Source: Lachnospiraceae bacterium XBD2001
GTDB lineage: Bacteria; Bacillota; Clostridia; Lachnospirales; Lachnospiraceae
Direction: 5' to 3'
Length of the DNA stretch: 64,000 bases
NCBI GenBank assembly: GCA_900116395.1
Contig: FPAN01000002.1
Location: 186,001-250,000, forward strand
Shown here: positions 1-8,690 of the stretch, one piece after another
Numbering within the stretch: the first letter of the stretch is position 1
Layout: each line of letters starts with the position of its first letter
Notes under the pieces: generated by a model
Told to the model about the DNA's origin: nothing
What the model saw: the letters and a program-made list of their open reading frames with translations, nothing else
The model's database searches: none
Made by a program: the position numbers and the translations under genes

Positions 1-270
1 CCAACGGAGGAAACAACAGCAACCCCATCCGGGGAAGAAGGCGTATATCAGCATATGATTGCGTTTTTGGATACGGATGATTTCGATAAGAAGTATGAAC
101 TGTTGACCGAGATGGATATGATGGGAGAATTGAGTAACCACGTCATTGATAATCTTGCGGCAGCTCTGGATGTGGTCATCCCGGACGGGGACTTAGACTC
201 CAGAGCCGACCAGCTCAAGGTGTGTGTACGCACCAGAGCCCGCTATGAATCCACCAGATTACGTGGGTAA
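1..270 (+). CDS. C-terminal end of an unrecognised protein (partial)
   Basis: The reading frame is open from the first base of the window to a stop at 268-270, so only about 89 C-terminal residues are seen. They begin with a Thr/Glu/Pro-rich stretch that looks like a linker, followed by an acidic helical segment (DTDDFDKKYELLTEMD) and a basic tail ending in RLRG. I do not recognise the family. The last 12 bases overlap the 3' end of the convergent CYTH gene. An internal ATG at 55 could start a 71-residue protein, but the frame continues upstream without a stop, so a truncated longer gene is more likely. Confidence 0.5.
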   Translation, partial: PTEETTATPSGEEGVYQHMIAFLDTDDFDKKYELLTEMDMMGELSNHVIDNLAAALDVVIPDGDLDSRADQLKVCVRTRARYESTRLRG

Positions 271-720
271 GCCCTTCTGGCTTAAGACACTGTTGTGGTA
301 GGAACCGGAATAGGTAACCTCTTCGCCGAACCAATCGGGAGGACAGAAAGCATTGGCTTCTTCCTCGTTATCGAATTCTACTTCCGCCATCTGAAGTGGC
401 GCTAAGTCCCCTTCAAACAGGTCCAACTCGATGGTATGGGACTCATAAGGGATGTAATAACGAACCTTACGGATGACATATCCATCGGCTTTTTCCAGAA
501 GATGGGCATAGGACTCCGCAGTTAGCGGCAGGTTGTGCTCGATGCGGGTCATCAGTCCGCTGGATTTATAGGTTAAAAAGAATTCGTCCCCTTCGTGGCG
601 CACGCGAACCACAGGAGAAGTGGACAAGTACCCTTGCTCCAACTGCTTGTGTGGATAATCTTCCGGCGCAAAAGGCAGACGATCGATTAAGAATTTACGT
701 TCAATTTCCATTCCTTCCAT
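259..720 (-). CDS. CYTH domain protein (triphosphate tunnel metalloenzyme family)
   Basis: This 153-residue protein carries the CYTH signature at its N terminus (EIERKFL, the ExExK motif at residues 5-9). Further on come the alternating basic and acidic strands of the tunnel fold: VRVRHEGDEFFLTYK, KVRYYIPY, ELDLFEG and AEVEF. Members of the family bind triphosphates with divalent metal in a beta-barrel tunnel and are typically inorganic triphosphatases or of unknown substrate. The length is typical for a single-domain bacterial CYTH protein. It is transcribed alone, against its neighbours, with a divergent DJ-1 gene at its 5' end. The substrate cannot be told from sequence. Confidence 0.85.
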   Translation of the reverse strand: MEGMEIERKFLIDRLPFAPEDYPHKQLEQGYLSTSPVVRVRHEGDEFFLTYKSSGLMTRIEHNLPLTAESYAHLLEKADGYVIRKVRYYIPYESHTIELDLFEGDLAPLQMAEVEFDNEEEANAFCPPDWFGEEVTYSGSYHNSVLSQKGLPT

Positions 721-791
721 AGGATACCTCCGTGAGATTGGATGTTGAACTCATCATATCAGTTTTTATGACAAATCAAAAGGAGAAACAC

Positions 792-1340
792 ATGGCAAAA
801 ATCGCAATTATGATGGCGGACGGCTGTGAAGAGATTGAAGCGCTTACGGTAGTGGATTTGCTTCGCAGAGCAGGCATTACCATCGATATGTTGGGAATTA
901 AGAAACAACCGATGATTACCGGTAGCCACGGCATCACAATCGGAGTAGATGCATATCTGGGTGATGTGAACCTGGATGGTTATGACGGCATCGTTCTTCC
1001 GGGAGGTATGCCGGGGACGACACATCTAAAAGAGGATGCAGCGGTATGCGAAGCAGTGAAGACATTTTTTGCAGCAGGCAAGCTTGTGTCTGCAATTTGT
1101 GCCGCTCCCACAGTACTGGGATTTTGTGGTATATTAGAAGGGAAGCATGCAACCTGTTATCCGGGATGTGAAGAGGGCTTAACCGGTGCTCTTTTATCGG
1201 AGGATACGGTGGTATGCGACGGCAACATCATTACCAGCCGCGGAATGGGAACTGCAATTCCGTTTGGATTGGCACTCATTTCTTATTTGCTGGATGAACA
1301 GGTTGCCAACCAGTTAAGCCGTGGAATTGTGTTCCAATAA
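792..1340 (+). CDS. DJ-1/PfpI family protein
   Basis: The 182-residue product is a DJ-1/PfpI (class I amidotransferase-like) protein. It has the conserved Glu of DGCEEIEA (residue 16) and the nucleophile-elbow cysteine in SAICAAP (Cys103), with the PGG motif before it. This matches the YajL/DJ-1 subgroup, linked to protein or metabolite repair and oxidative stress, although the activities of the family are disputed. I chose the ATG at 792 because an AGGAG site lies just upstream (from about 781). An in-frame start at 732 would add 20 residues that are not family-like. It is divergent from the CYTH gene and upstream of the CheC-like gene. Confidence 0.85.
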   Translation: MAKIAIMMADGCEEIEALTVVDLLRRAGITIDMLGIKKQPMITGSHGITIGVDAYLGDVNLDGYDGIVLPGGMPGTTHLKEDAAVCEAVKTFFAAGKLVSAICAAPTVLGFCGILEGKHATCYPGCEEGLTGALLSEDTVVCDGNIITSRGMGTAIPFGLALISYLLDEQVANQLSRGIVFQ

Positions 1341-1405
1341 TCAACCGCTTGTTGAATGACTTCGGGGGAAGTTAGGGTGTATACTATCAAACGGGAGGTT
1401 TTACT

Positions 1406-1999
1406 ATGGCAGGATTAACACAGGAACAGATTGATATCTTAGGTGAGATCGCGAATATCAGTATGGGATCCGCTGCAACGAATCTTAGCGTTATGCTGAA
1501 CCAGCGTGTGGACATCACCACACCGAAGGTCAGCCTGATCAACCGAAGTGCTGCGCTGGATGATTATGAGAAGACCTGTATTTTCGTGCAGATTCACTAT
1601 ATTAAGGGCCTGACGGGTAACAACATTTTTATCCTGAAGGAACCGGATATTCTGTGTATGACAGACCTGATGATGGGCGGCGCCGGCAACAAAGAGGGCG
1701 AAGTGACCGAGCTGCATATGTCCGCAGCTTCCGAGGCCATGAACCAGATGATGGGTGCATCTTCCACATCCATGTCCTCCATGATGAATATGGTGGTGGA
1801 CATCAGTACGCCGGAAGTCAATCGTATTGATGTAGACAGCGTCAAGACCTTTGAGAAGATGTTTGAAAGCAAAGAGAATGATTTCGTGAAGATTACCTTC
1901 CATATGGAAGTGGGCGATTTGATTGATTCTATTATGGTACAGCTATATCCGCTGCATTTTGCGGAAGAAATGTGTCAAAAATTCACACCGAAAAAGTAA
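1406..1999 (+). CDS. Stand-alone CheC/FliY-N type chemotaxis phosphatase
   Basis: This 197-residue protein has both active-site copies of the CheC/FliY phosphatase signature (D/S-x3-E-x2-N-x22-P). The first is D10, E14, N17 and P40. The second is S106, E110, N113 and P136. In the family these Glu/Asn pairs hydrolyse CheY-phosphate. The start EIANISMGSAATNLS resembles the N-terminal domain of FliY, but the C-terminal FliN (SpoA) domain is absent and the protein stops after the CheC domain. A GGGAGG-like site precedes the ATG. No flagellar or other chemotaxis genes are in the window, so the partner response regulator is unknown. Confidence 0.85.
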   Translation: MAGLTQEQIDILGEIANISMGSAATNLSVMLNQRVDITTPKVSLINRSAALDDYEKTCIFVQIHYIKGLTGNNIFILKEPDILCMTDLMMGGAGNKEGEVTELHMSAASEAMNQMMGASSTSMSSMMNMVVDISTPEVNRIDVDSVKTFEKMFESKENDFVKITFHMEVGDLIDSIMVQLYPLHFAEEMCQKFTPKK

Positions 2000-2053
2000 A
2001 ACTGTGCCGTTATCTTCGTTCAAATACCTATAATTCGGGGCTTTCTTCCGTTG

Positions 2054-2082
2054 TTGAAATCGTTGATTTTCTGTGATAGAAT
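2054..2082 (+). promoter_or_regulatory. Sigma-A-type promoter for tig
   Basis: A -35 box TTGAAA (2054-2059) and a -10 box TAGAAT (2077-2082) are separated by exactly 17 bp. They lie about 75 bp before the trigger factor start, so tig and perhaps the clpP/clpX genes behind it start here. Confidence 0.7.
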
Positions 2083-2156
2083 ATGGAAATGACTGTACGT
2101 GGGAAAGTATGCCCTTTTCCCCATGAGATAGGTTTTGAAGGAGGAATTTAAATAAA

Positions 2157-3482
2157 ATGAGTGTACAGGTTGAGAATTTAGAGAATAATATGGCAAAACT
2201 TACCGTTACGGTAGATGCCGATCAGGTGGAGAAGGCTTTAAATACTGCCTACAATCGCCAGAAGAATCGCATCAGCATCCCTGGATTCCGTAAGGGTAAG
2301 GTGCCTAGAAATATGATCGAGAAGATGTACGGAGCAGAGGTATTCTATGAGGATGCTGCTGATATCTTAGTACGTCAGGAATATCCAAACGCTTATGATG
2401 AGTCTGAGTTGGATATCGTTTCTCAGCCGGATATCGAAGTTGTACAGATTGAGAAAGGTAAAGAGTTCATCTTCACCGCAACTGTAGCTTTGAAGCCGGA
2501 AGTTACTCTTGGCAAGTACAACGGGATTACCGTTACCAAGATTGATTGCTCCGTATCCGACGATGAAGTTGAGAACGAGATTAAGAACCAGCTTTCTACC
2601 AATGCAAGAACCGTAGTTGTTGATCGTGCAGCTGAGAACGGCGATACCGTTAAGATCGACTTCGCAGGTTCTATCGATGGTGTTGCATTTGAAGGCGGCA
2701 CATCCGAGAACTACAGCTTAGAGCTTGGTTCCCATTCCTTCATCGATACCTTCGAGGATCAGTTGGTTGGCAAGAAGGCCGGAGATGAAGTTGACGTGAA
2801 CGTAACCTTCCCTGAGGATTATCAGGCAGAGGATTTGGCAGGTAAGCCGGCACTCTTCAAGGTTAAGATTCATGAAGTAACCGCTAAGGAAGTACCGGAG
2901 TTGGATGATGAGTATGTTCAGGACATCTCTGAGTTCGATACCGTAGACGCATACAAGGAAGACGTTAAGAAGAACATCGCTGACCGTAAGGAAGCACAGG
3001 CTCGTCGCACCAAGGAAGAAGAAGCAATCGCTAAGATTGTTGACAAGTCCAAGATGGATATTCCGGATGCTATGATTGATACTCAGGTAAACAGCATGAT
3101 TAATGAGTATGCAAACAGCATGAGACAGAGCGGACTTTCCTTCGAGCAGTACTTACAGTTCACCGGAATGACCGTTGAGAAGTTCCGTGAGCAGGTTCGT
3201 CCGGATGCTTTAGACCGCATTAAGTCCTCTCTTGTTCTTGAGCAGATTGCTAAGGAAGAGAGCATTGAGGTTTCTGATGAAGATGTAGATGCACGTATTG
3301 CTGAGATCGCTGAGCAGTATGGCATGCCTGCAGAGAACCTTCAGAAGAACATTCCGGCTTCTGAGCGTAAAGAGATGAAGAAGGAAATCGCTATGCAGAA
3401 AGCGCTTGAGTTCGTAATGGACAACGTTAAGGAGCGCGCTAAGGCTAAGAAGAAGGCTGAGAAGGAAGAAGCTGCAGAGTAA
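2157..3482 (+). CDS. tig: Trigger factor
   Basis: The 441-residue product is trigger factor, the ribosome-bound chaperone and peptidyl-prolyl isomerase that meets nascent chains. The N-terminal ribosome-binding domain contains the signature GFRKGKVPRNMIEK (around residue 43; GFRxGKxP). A FKBP-type PPIase domain follows at about residues 155-245 (GDTVKIDFAGSIDG), and then a long helical C-terminal arm ending in a Lys/Glu-rich tail. The length is normal. Codon use leans to GCT, GTT and GAG, as expected for a highly expressed gene. The order tig-clpP-clpX is widely conserved and places chaperone and protease together. Confidence 0.97.
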   Translation: MSVQVENLENNMAKLTVTVDADQVEKALNTAYNRQKNRISIPGFRKGKVPRNMIEKMYGAEVFYEDAADILVRQEYPNAYDESELDIVSQPDIEVVQIEKGKEFIFTATVALKPEVTLGKYNGITVTKIDCSVSDDEVENEIKNQLSTNARTVVVDRAAENGDTVKIDFAGSIDGVAFEGGTSENYSLELGSHSFIDTFEDQLVGKKAGDEVDVNVTFPEDYQAEDLAGKPALFKVKIHEVTAKEVPELDDEYVQDISEFDTVDAYKEDVKKNIADRKEAQARRTKEEEAIAKIVDKSKMDIPDAMIDTQVNSMINEYANSMRQSGLSFEQYLQFTGMTVEKFREQVRPDALDRIKSSLVLEQIAKEESIEVSDEDVDARIAEIAEQYGMPAENLQKNIPASERKEMKKEIAMQKALEFVMDNVKERAKAKKKAEKEEAAE

Positions 3483-3508
3483 TTTTATAAAGTAACATGA
3501 TCTTCAAC

Positions 3509-3544
3509 GTAGGCGCCTTTCTTAAGAGGGCGCTTACTGTTTAT
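3509..3544 (+). terminator. Weak hairpin after tig
   Basis: GTAGGCGCC (3509-3517) pairs with GGGCGCTTAC (3528-3537) across a short loop, followed by a broken T tract. It could attenuate rather than stop transcription into clpP. Confidence 0.5.
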
Positions 3545-3567
3545 TCACAACAAAGGAGGGCTTAGAT

Positions 3568-4155
3568 ATGGCATCAATGCCTTATGTCATCGAGCAGAAC
3601 AGCAGAGGAGAGCGTTCTTACGATATTTTCTCCCGTTTGCTCAAGGATCGTATCATTTATTTAGGTGAGGAAGTTAACGAGACAACAGCAGGTCTGATTG
3701 TCGCTCAGTTATTATTCTTAGAGTCCGAAGATCCGAACAAGGATATTCACCTCTACATCAATTCCCCGGGAGGAATGGTTACCGCCGGTTTCGCAATTTA
3801 CGATACCATGCAGTACATCAAGTGTGATGTTTCCACTATCTGTGTAGGTTTGGCAGCATCCATGGGTGCATTCCTGTTGGCCGGTGGTGCCAAGGGTAAG
3901 CGTCTTGCTCTCCCGAATGCTGAGATTATGATTCATCAGCCATCCGGCGGTGCCAAGGGTCAGGCTACCGAGATTGAAATCGCAGCTGAGAACATTTTGA
4001 AGACCAAGAAGCGTTTGAATGAGATTATCGCTGCCAACACCGGTAAGTCTGTAGAGCAGGTTGCTTTGGATACCGAGCGTGATCACTACTTAAGCGCAGA
4101 AGAAGCGTTGGAGTACGGTTTAATCGATCGTATCATCACCAACCGTGCAGACTAA
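3568..4155 (+). CDS. clpP: ATP-dependent Clp protease proteolytic subunit
   Basis: The 195-residue product is ClpP, the barrel-forming serine protease of the ClpXP/ClpAP machines. The catalytic triad sits at the standard positions: Ser98 in GLAASMG, His123 in MIHQPSGG and Asp172. A GGAGGG ribosome site lies 9 bases before the ATG. The gene for its unfoldase partner, clpX, follows 18 bp downstream and is almost certainly co-transcribed. Length and motifs are fully typical, with no sign of damage. Confidence 0.98.
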   Translation: MASMPYVIEQNSRGERSYDIFSRLLKDRIIYLGEEVNETTAGLIVAQLLFLESEDPNKDIHLYINSPGGMVTAGFAIYDTMQYIKCDVSTICVGLAASMGAFLLAGGAKGKRLALPNAEIMIHQPSGGAKGQATEIEIAAENILKTKKRLNEIIAANTGKSVEQVALDTERDHYLSAEEALEYGLIDRIITNRAD

Positions 4156-4173
4156 TTTTTATAGGAGATTATT

Positions 4174-5469
4174 ATGGCAGTAAAAGACGATAAGATTCGT
4201 TGCTCTTTTTGTGGTAAGCTCCAATCCCAGGTTCGCAAGCTCATTGCAGGACCGAACGGCGCATACATCTGCGACGAGTGCGTAGATATCTGTGCTGAGA
4301 TCATCGACGAGGAATTTGAGGATGAGTTCCGTCCGGAGCCTGAGGCTGCGGTAGATACTTCCGATATCAATCTTCTGAAGCCACAGGAGATGAAGAAGTT
4401 CCTTGACGAGTACGTGATTGGACAGGACGAAGCCAAGAAGGTGCTTTCCGTCGCTGTATATAACCACTACAAGCGCATCAAGTCCGGCAAGACCTTGGAC
4501 GTAGAGTTACAGAAGAGTAATGTGTTGCTGTTAGGACCTACCGGTTCCGGTAAGACCTTATTGGCACAGACCTTAGCTCGCGTTTTGGGTGTTCCTTTTG
4601 CAATTGCAGATGCTACCACATTGACCGAAGCCGGCTATGTCGGTGAGGACGTGGAGAATATCCTTCTGAAGCTGATTCAGGCTGCAGATTATGATATTCC
4701 TCGTGCGGAGATGGGTATCATCTACATCGATGAGATTGATAAGATTACCAAGAAGTCTGAGAACGTATCCATCACCCGTGATGTATCCGGTGAGGGCGTT
4801 CAGCAGGCATTACTGAAGATCTTGGAAGGCACCGTTGCTTCCGTTCCTCCACAGGGTGGACGTAAGCATCCACAGCAGGAGCTGATTCAGATTGATACCA
4901 CCAACATTTTGTTCATCTGTGGTGGTGCATTCGAAGGCCTGGAGAAGATCATTGAGTCCCGTATGGACACCAAGCGCATTGGTTTCGACGTATCCATCGA
5001 GGACCAGAACAACAAGGAGAAGTCCATCAGCGAACTGTTGAAGCAGGCATTGCCTCAGGATTTCATCAAGTTCGGTTTGATTCCGGAGTTCATCGGACGT
5101 GTTCCGATCAACGTAGCGTTAGAAGAGTTGGACGAAGAGGCATTGATTCGTATCCTTACCGAGCCGAAGAACAGCCTGGTGAAGCAGTACACTGCATTGT
5201 TCGACATGGATGACGTAGCACTGACCTTCGATCGCGAAGCTCTGGTAGAGATTGCGAAGAAGTCCTTAGAGCGTAAGACCGGTGCCCGTGGACTTCGCGC
5301 CATCATGGAGAATGTCATGATGGATTCCATGTATGAGGTTCCATCCAGCCACATCATCAACAAGCTTAACGTTACCAAGGAAATGGTTGATAAGAACCTG
5401 CTTCTGGTGGAGCATAAGGATGAAGCGGTTGCCGAGATGAAGCCTGCAGACTCCAAAGAGAGCGCATAA
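4174..5469 (+). CDS. clpX: ATP-dependent Clp protease ATP-binding subunit ClpX
   Basis: The 431-residue protein is ClpX, the AAA+ unfoldase that recognises substrates and feeds them to ClpP. The N-terminal zinc-binding domain has four cysteines (C10, C13, C33, C36). The Walker A motif GPTGSGKT is at 121-128 and Walker B (IIYIDE) at 182-187. The IGF loop that docks on ClpP is at 269-271, and the sensor-2 region GARGLRA is present. It lies 18 bp after clpP and is closed by a strong terminator, which ends the clp block. Confidence 0.98.
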   Translation: MAVKDDKIRCSFCGKLQSQVRKLIAGPNGAYICDECVDICAEIIDEEFEDEFRPEPEAAVDTSDINLLKPQEMKKFLDEYVIGQDEAKKVLSVAVYNHYKRIKSGKTLDVELQKSNVLLLGPTGSGKTLLAQTLARVLGVPFAIADATTLTEAGYVGEDVENILLKLIQAADYDIPRAEMGIIYIDEIDKITKKSENVSITRDVSGEGVQQALLKILEGTVASVPPQGGRKHPQQELIQIDTTNILFICGGAFEGLEKIIESRMDTKRIGFDVSIEDQNNKEKSISELLKQALPQDFIKFGLIPEFIGRVPINVALEELDEEALIRILTEPKNSLVKQYTALFDMDDVALTFDREALVEIAKKSLERKTGARGLRAIMENVMMDSMYEVPSSHIINKLNVTKEMVDKNLLLVEHKDEAVAEMKPADSKESA

Positions 5470-5479
5470 GAACAATCAT

Positions 5480-5509
5480 AGGACGCCAGTTGTTGGCGTC
5501 CTATTTTTC
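5480..5509 (+). terminator. Rho-independent terminator after clpX
   Basis: A 9-bp perfect stem, AGGACGCCA with TGGCGTCCT, has a 5-base loop and is followed by ATTTTTC. It lies 10 bp after the clpX stop. Confidence 0.85.
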
Positions 5510-5530
5510 TAGAACGTAACGGAGAATCAT

Positions 5531-6142
5531 ATGGTTATTAAAAATGTGAATTTGGAAACGGTATGTGGTATTACCAGTGAACTCCCGGAGAATACCCTTC
5601 CGGAGGTGGCTTTTGCCGGTAAGTCCAATGTAGGCAAGTCCAGCCTCATCAATGCGGTGATGAACCGCAAGTCCTTAGCCCGTACCTCGGCACAGCCCGG
5701 TAAGACCCAGACCATCAATTATTACAACATCAACGATGAAATCTATCTGGTGGATCTTCCGGGATATGGCTATGCCAAGGCTTCCAAGCAGGAAGTGGAG
5801 AAGTGGGGCCAGATGATTGAGAATTATTTGAATACCTCTGAGAAGCTTCGTGTGGTATTCTTATTAGTGGATATTCGTCATGCACCCGGGGCCAATGACA
5901 AGCAGATGTACGACTGGATCAACTACGTTGGATACCAGCCAATCATCATTGCCACCAAGTTGGACAAGATTAAGCGCTCCCAGATCCAGAAGCAGATCAA
6001 GCTGATTCGTGAAGGATTGGGCGCAGACAAGGATACCATCATTGTTCCGTTCTCTGCAGAGACCAAGCAGGGACGGGAAGATATCTGGGACTTCATGGAC
6101 CAGGTCATTGAGAACGAGAAGGAATCATCACAGGAACAGTAG
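5531..6142 (+). CDS. engB: Ribosome biogenesis GTP-binding protein YsxC/EngB
   Basis: This 203-residue GTPase belongs to the EngB/YsxC family needed for assembly of the large ribosomal subunit. The G1 loop is AGKSNVGKSS (about residues 29-38), G3 is DLPGYGYA (near 76) and the base-specificity loop is TKLDK. It follows clpX, a common order in Clostridia (often lon/clpX then engB). A terminator separates it from clpX, so it probably has its own start. The membrane protein gene begins 20 bp after its stop. Confidence 0.95.
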   Translation: MVIKNVNLETVCGITSELPENTLPEVAFAGKSNVGKSSLINAVMNRKSLARTSAQPGKTQTINYYNINDEIYLVDLPGYGYAKASKQEVEKWGQMIENYLNTSEKLRVVFLLVDIRHAPGANDKQMYDWINYVGYQPIIIATKLDKIKRSQIQKQIKLIREGLGADKDTIIVPFSAETKQGREDIWDFMDQVIENEKESSQEQ

Positions 6143-6162
6143 TTGTAAGATAAGGAGTCGGA

Positions 6163-7239
6163 ATGATCGAGCAGTTTCAGCATTACATCACGAAGAATAT
6201 ACGATCATTTTATGAGCGCAAATTGGTATTTCCCATTACCGTGCTCTTTATTTTGCTTGCCTTAAGCTTTGCTTTTCCGGTGAAGTCTTTGATTTATCCG
6301 GCCCTCATTCCCGGCAATATGAATGAGGCGGCATCCTCGGAGGAACGGTACCAGTTGGGATACCTATACAGTCACAAGCAGAAGTACGTTTCCGTTACCC
6401 TGCAGAATCTGTATTTTACCGGATACCGTAAGGAATGGTTGGGACATACCGATGGCTATTATTACTATACGCTGTTGGATGATGATTGTTTGATTGTATT
6501 GTTGGATCCGGAGAGCTGCCAGCAGGGTATTTCCACAATCGAGGAGATTACCATCTCTGCGGAGATTCTGCAGAATGCAGCTACGGAAGACCGACTGTTG
6601 GAACACTTGGCAGAGGATTTGTCCTGGTCCAAGGCCGGCATCACCCAGAACTTCTCGGAGTATATGCTGAGTGAACCGGATTGCAACGATTGGATTACCA
6701 ATTTGTTGCGGTGGTTTATTATCCTGTCGGTGTTTATGGCTGTGCTTGGATTGGTACTGAATCTCTTGTTCATTGCTTTCCCGGTGTTGTCCCCTCCGGT
6801 GCAACGGTTGCGCGGATATACCTTGCATCCGGGACGGATGCTTGCGGAAGCGGAAGAGGAGCTGGCGACCTTACCACAGTTGGCCACAGAGGATATGTTT
6901 ATTACGGAACATTACTTCATTGAGACCAGTAGCTTCGGTATTGCCATTGTTCCAATTAGCGAGATTATCTGGATTTATAAGTATTCCACCTTACATAAGC
7001 TGTTGTGGCATCATTTTTCCATCTCTTACACGTTGCACATTACAGCGAAGCATCGCCGGTATATCCGTTGTCCAAAGAATATCAAGTCGGATATTGACGG
7101 TATTATCGACTACCTGTCGGAGGCCAATCACGATATCTTAGTTGGCTTCTCTGAGGAGAATCGACAGAAGGTGGAGGAGTTGCAGGGAGATATGGAGATT
7201 CTTCGGAAAATCCTGGCTTTTCTTAGTAAGCGGGTATAG
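6163..7239 (+). CDS. Predicted membrane protein of unknown function
   Basis: The 358-residue product has one membrane segment near the N terminus (about residues 23-48, VLFILLALSFAFPV) and another near 185-210 (WFIILSVFMAVLGLVLNLLF). A soluble domain of about 130 residues lies between them, and a C-terminal cytosolic part of about 140 residues ends in a Lys/Glu helix. The last part resembles small uncharacterised Clostridial membrane families of the DUF6709 kind, but I cannot confirm the family. It sits 20 bp behind engB and 26 bp before the hydrolase gene, so it is probably in the same transcript. No function is assigned. Confidence 0.75.
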   Translation: MIEQFQHYITKNIRSFYERKLVFPITVLFILLALSFAFPVKSLIYPALIPGNMNEAASSEERYQLGYLYSHKQKYVSVTLQNLYFTGYRKEWLGHTDGYYYYTLLDDDCLIVLLDPESCQQGISTIEEITISAEILQNAATEDRLLEHLAEDLSWSKAGITQNFSEYMLSEPDCNDWITNLLRWFIILSVFMAVLGLVLNLLFIAFPVLSPPVQRLRGYTLHPGRMLAEAEEELATLPQLATEDMFITEHYFIETSSFGIAIVPISEIIWIYKYSTLHKLLWHHFSISYTLHITAKHRRYIRCPKNIKSDIDGIIDYLSEANHDILVGFSEENRQKVEELQGDMEILRKILAFLSKRV

Positions 7240-7265
7240 AGGGATTTTTTGTTGGAGGTAACAGT

Positions 7266-7787
7266 ATGAGAAAATTACTAATCGTTGTAGATATGCAGAA
7301 TGACTTTATCGACGGTGCTCTTGGAACCAAAGAGGCAGAGGCGATTGTGCCGGCTGTGGTTGCTAAGATCAAGGAATACAAGCCGGAAGACGTATTCTTT
7401 ACCAGAGATACCCATCAGGAGAATTACATGCAGACCCAGGAAGGCAAGAATCTTCCGGTGGAGCATTGCATCGAAGGTACCAAGGGATGGGAGCTAAATG
7501 ATGAAATCGAAGCGGTTCGACGTGGCTCTAGCATCATCAATAAGCCAACCTTCGGTTCTACCGTATTGGTGGATACCATCCGCGAGATTGCATCCAAGGA
7601 AGAAATCGCCATCGAGTTGGTGGGATTGTGTACGGATATCTGTGTGGTATCCAATGCCTTGCTGCTAAAGGCCGCCATGCCGGAGATTTCCATTTCCGTA
7701 GATGCATCCTGCTGTGCCGGTGTTACCCCGGACAAGCACGACGCAGCCCTGGTTACTATGGGCTCCTGCCAGATTTATGTAAAATAG
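7266..7787 (+). CDS. Cysteine hydrolase, isochorismatase/nicotinamidase family
   Basis: This 173-residue protein has the family's catalytic Asp in VVDMQNDF (near residue 10), the Lys region in HCIEGTKGWEL, and the nucleophilic Cys in LVGLCTDICVVS. Nicotinamidases (PncA) and isochorismatase-like hydrolases share this fold. nadE is found 1.9 kb downstream, so a role in NAD salvage (nicotinamide to nicotinate) is attractive but unproven. The PncA metal-binding Asp-His-x-His motif is not obvious, although DTHQENY could contribute. A ribosome site (GGAGG) and a downstream terminator frame the gene. Confidence 0.8.
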   Translation: MRKLLIVVDMQNDFIDGALGTKEAEAIVPAVVAKIKEYKPEDVFFTRDTHQENYMQTQEGKNLPVEHCIEGTKGWELNDEIEAVRRGSSIINKPTFGSTVLVDTIREIASKEEIAIELVGLCTDICVVSNALLLKAAMPEISISVDASCCAGVTPDKHDAALVTMGSCQIYVK

Positions 7788-7796
7788 CAATTCGCG

Positions 7797-7837
7797 AAAG
7801 CCATCCCATCCGAAAAATGGATGAGATGGCTTTTTTT
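7797..7837 (+). terminator. Rho-independent terminator
   Basis: AAAGCCATC pairs with GATGGCTTT. An inner ATCC/GGAT pairing and a run of seven T follow, starting 10 bp after the cysteine hydrolase stop. Confidence 0.85.
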
Positions 7838-7893
7838 ACGTCCAAAATGTGGTACTATTTATTTTGAAGAAGTATGTATAGAAAGACGTGTGT

Positions 7894-8640
7894 ATGGAAA
7901 GTTATAAGAGTTTTGCGGAGGTCTATGACCTCTTTATGGATAACGTGCCCTACGATGAATGGGCGAAAAATGTAACACGAATCTTGGGACAGTACGGCAT
8001 CAAGGACGGCCTGGTTGCGGAGCTTGGCTGCGGAACCGGCCAGATGACCAGACGTCTTCGGGACGCGGGATACGATATGATTGGCATTGATAACTCCATT
8101 GAGATGCTGGATATTGCCAGAGAGATGGAGGCAGAGGAGAGCAACATTCTCTATCTGTGCCAGGATATGCGGGAGTTCGAGCTCTACGGAACGGTACGGG
8201 CGGTAGCCTCCTTCTGCGATAGCATGAATTATATTACGGAGGAAGAGGACCTGTTGCAGGTCTTCCGGCTGGCCAACAATTATCTGGATCCGGGCGGCAT
8301 CTTCCTGTTTGATATGAATACCACCTTCAAGTATGAGAAGCTCTTGGGAGATGGCGTTTTTGCCGAGAACCGGGAGGAAGGCAGCTTCATCTGGGAGAAC
8401 GAGTACGACGCCGAGAGCCGGCTGAATTACTATGATTTGACCCTCTATATTCGGGAGGGAGAGCAGTACAACCGCTTCGAGGAGGAGCATGTACAGAAGG
8501 CTTACGACCGGGCAACGGTAGAGACATTGTTAGCTAGAAGCGGACTGAAGCTCTTATCCGTATTGGATGCCGAGACACTGGCAGAGCCGACGGAGGAGAC
8601 GGAACGCATTTACTATATTGCACAGGAGATTACCAAGTAA
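7894..8640 (+). CDS. Class I SAM-dependent methyltransferase
   Basis: The 248-residue protein has the glycine-rich SAM-binding motif I (VAELGCGTGQMTRRL), the acidic end of strand 2 (GIDNSIEMLDIAR) and motif IV-like DSMNYI. Class I methyltransferases of this type include small-molecule and tRNA enzymes, and the substrate here is unknown. I prefer the ATG at 7894 over the GTG at 7888, although the ribosome site is weak for both. hslO follows 50 bp downstream. In related genomes such a methyltransferase is often found before hslO, which suggests co-expression but not a shared function. Confidence 0.85.
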   Translation: MESYKSFAEVYDLFMDNVPYDEWAKNVTRILGQYGIKDGLVAELGCGTGQMTRRLRDAGYDMIGIDNSIEMLDIAREMEAEESNILYLCQDMREFELYGTVRAVASFCDSMNYITEEEDLLQVFRLANNYLDPGGIFLFDMNTTFKYEKLLGDGVFAENREEGSFIWENEYDAESRLNYYDLTLYIREGEQYNRFEEEHVQKAYDRATVETLLARSGLKLLSVLDAETLAEPTEETERIYYIAQEITK

Positions 8641-8690
8641 TCCTTCCGCACACATAAGAACATTGGAATTACAGAAAGTTGAGGAATTAT

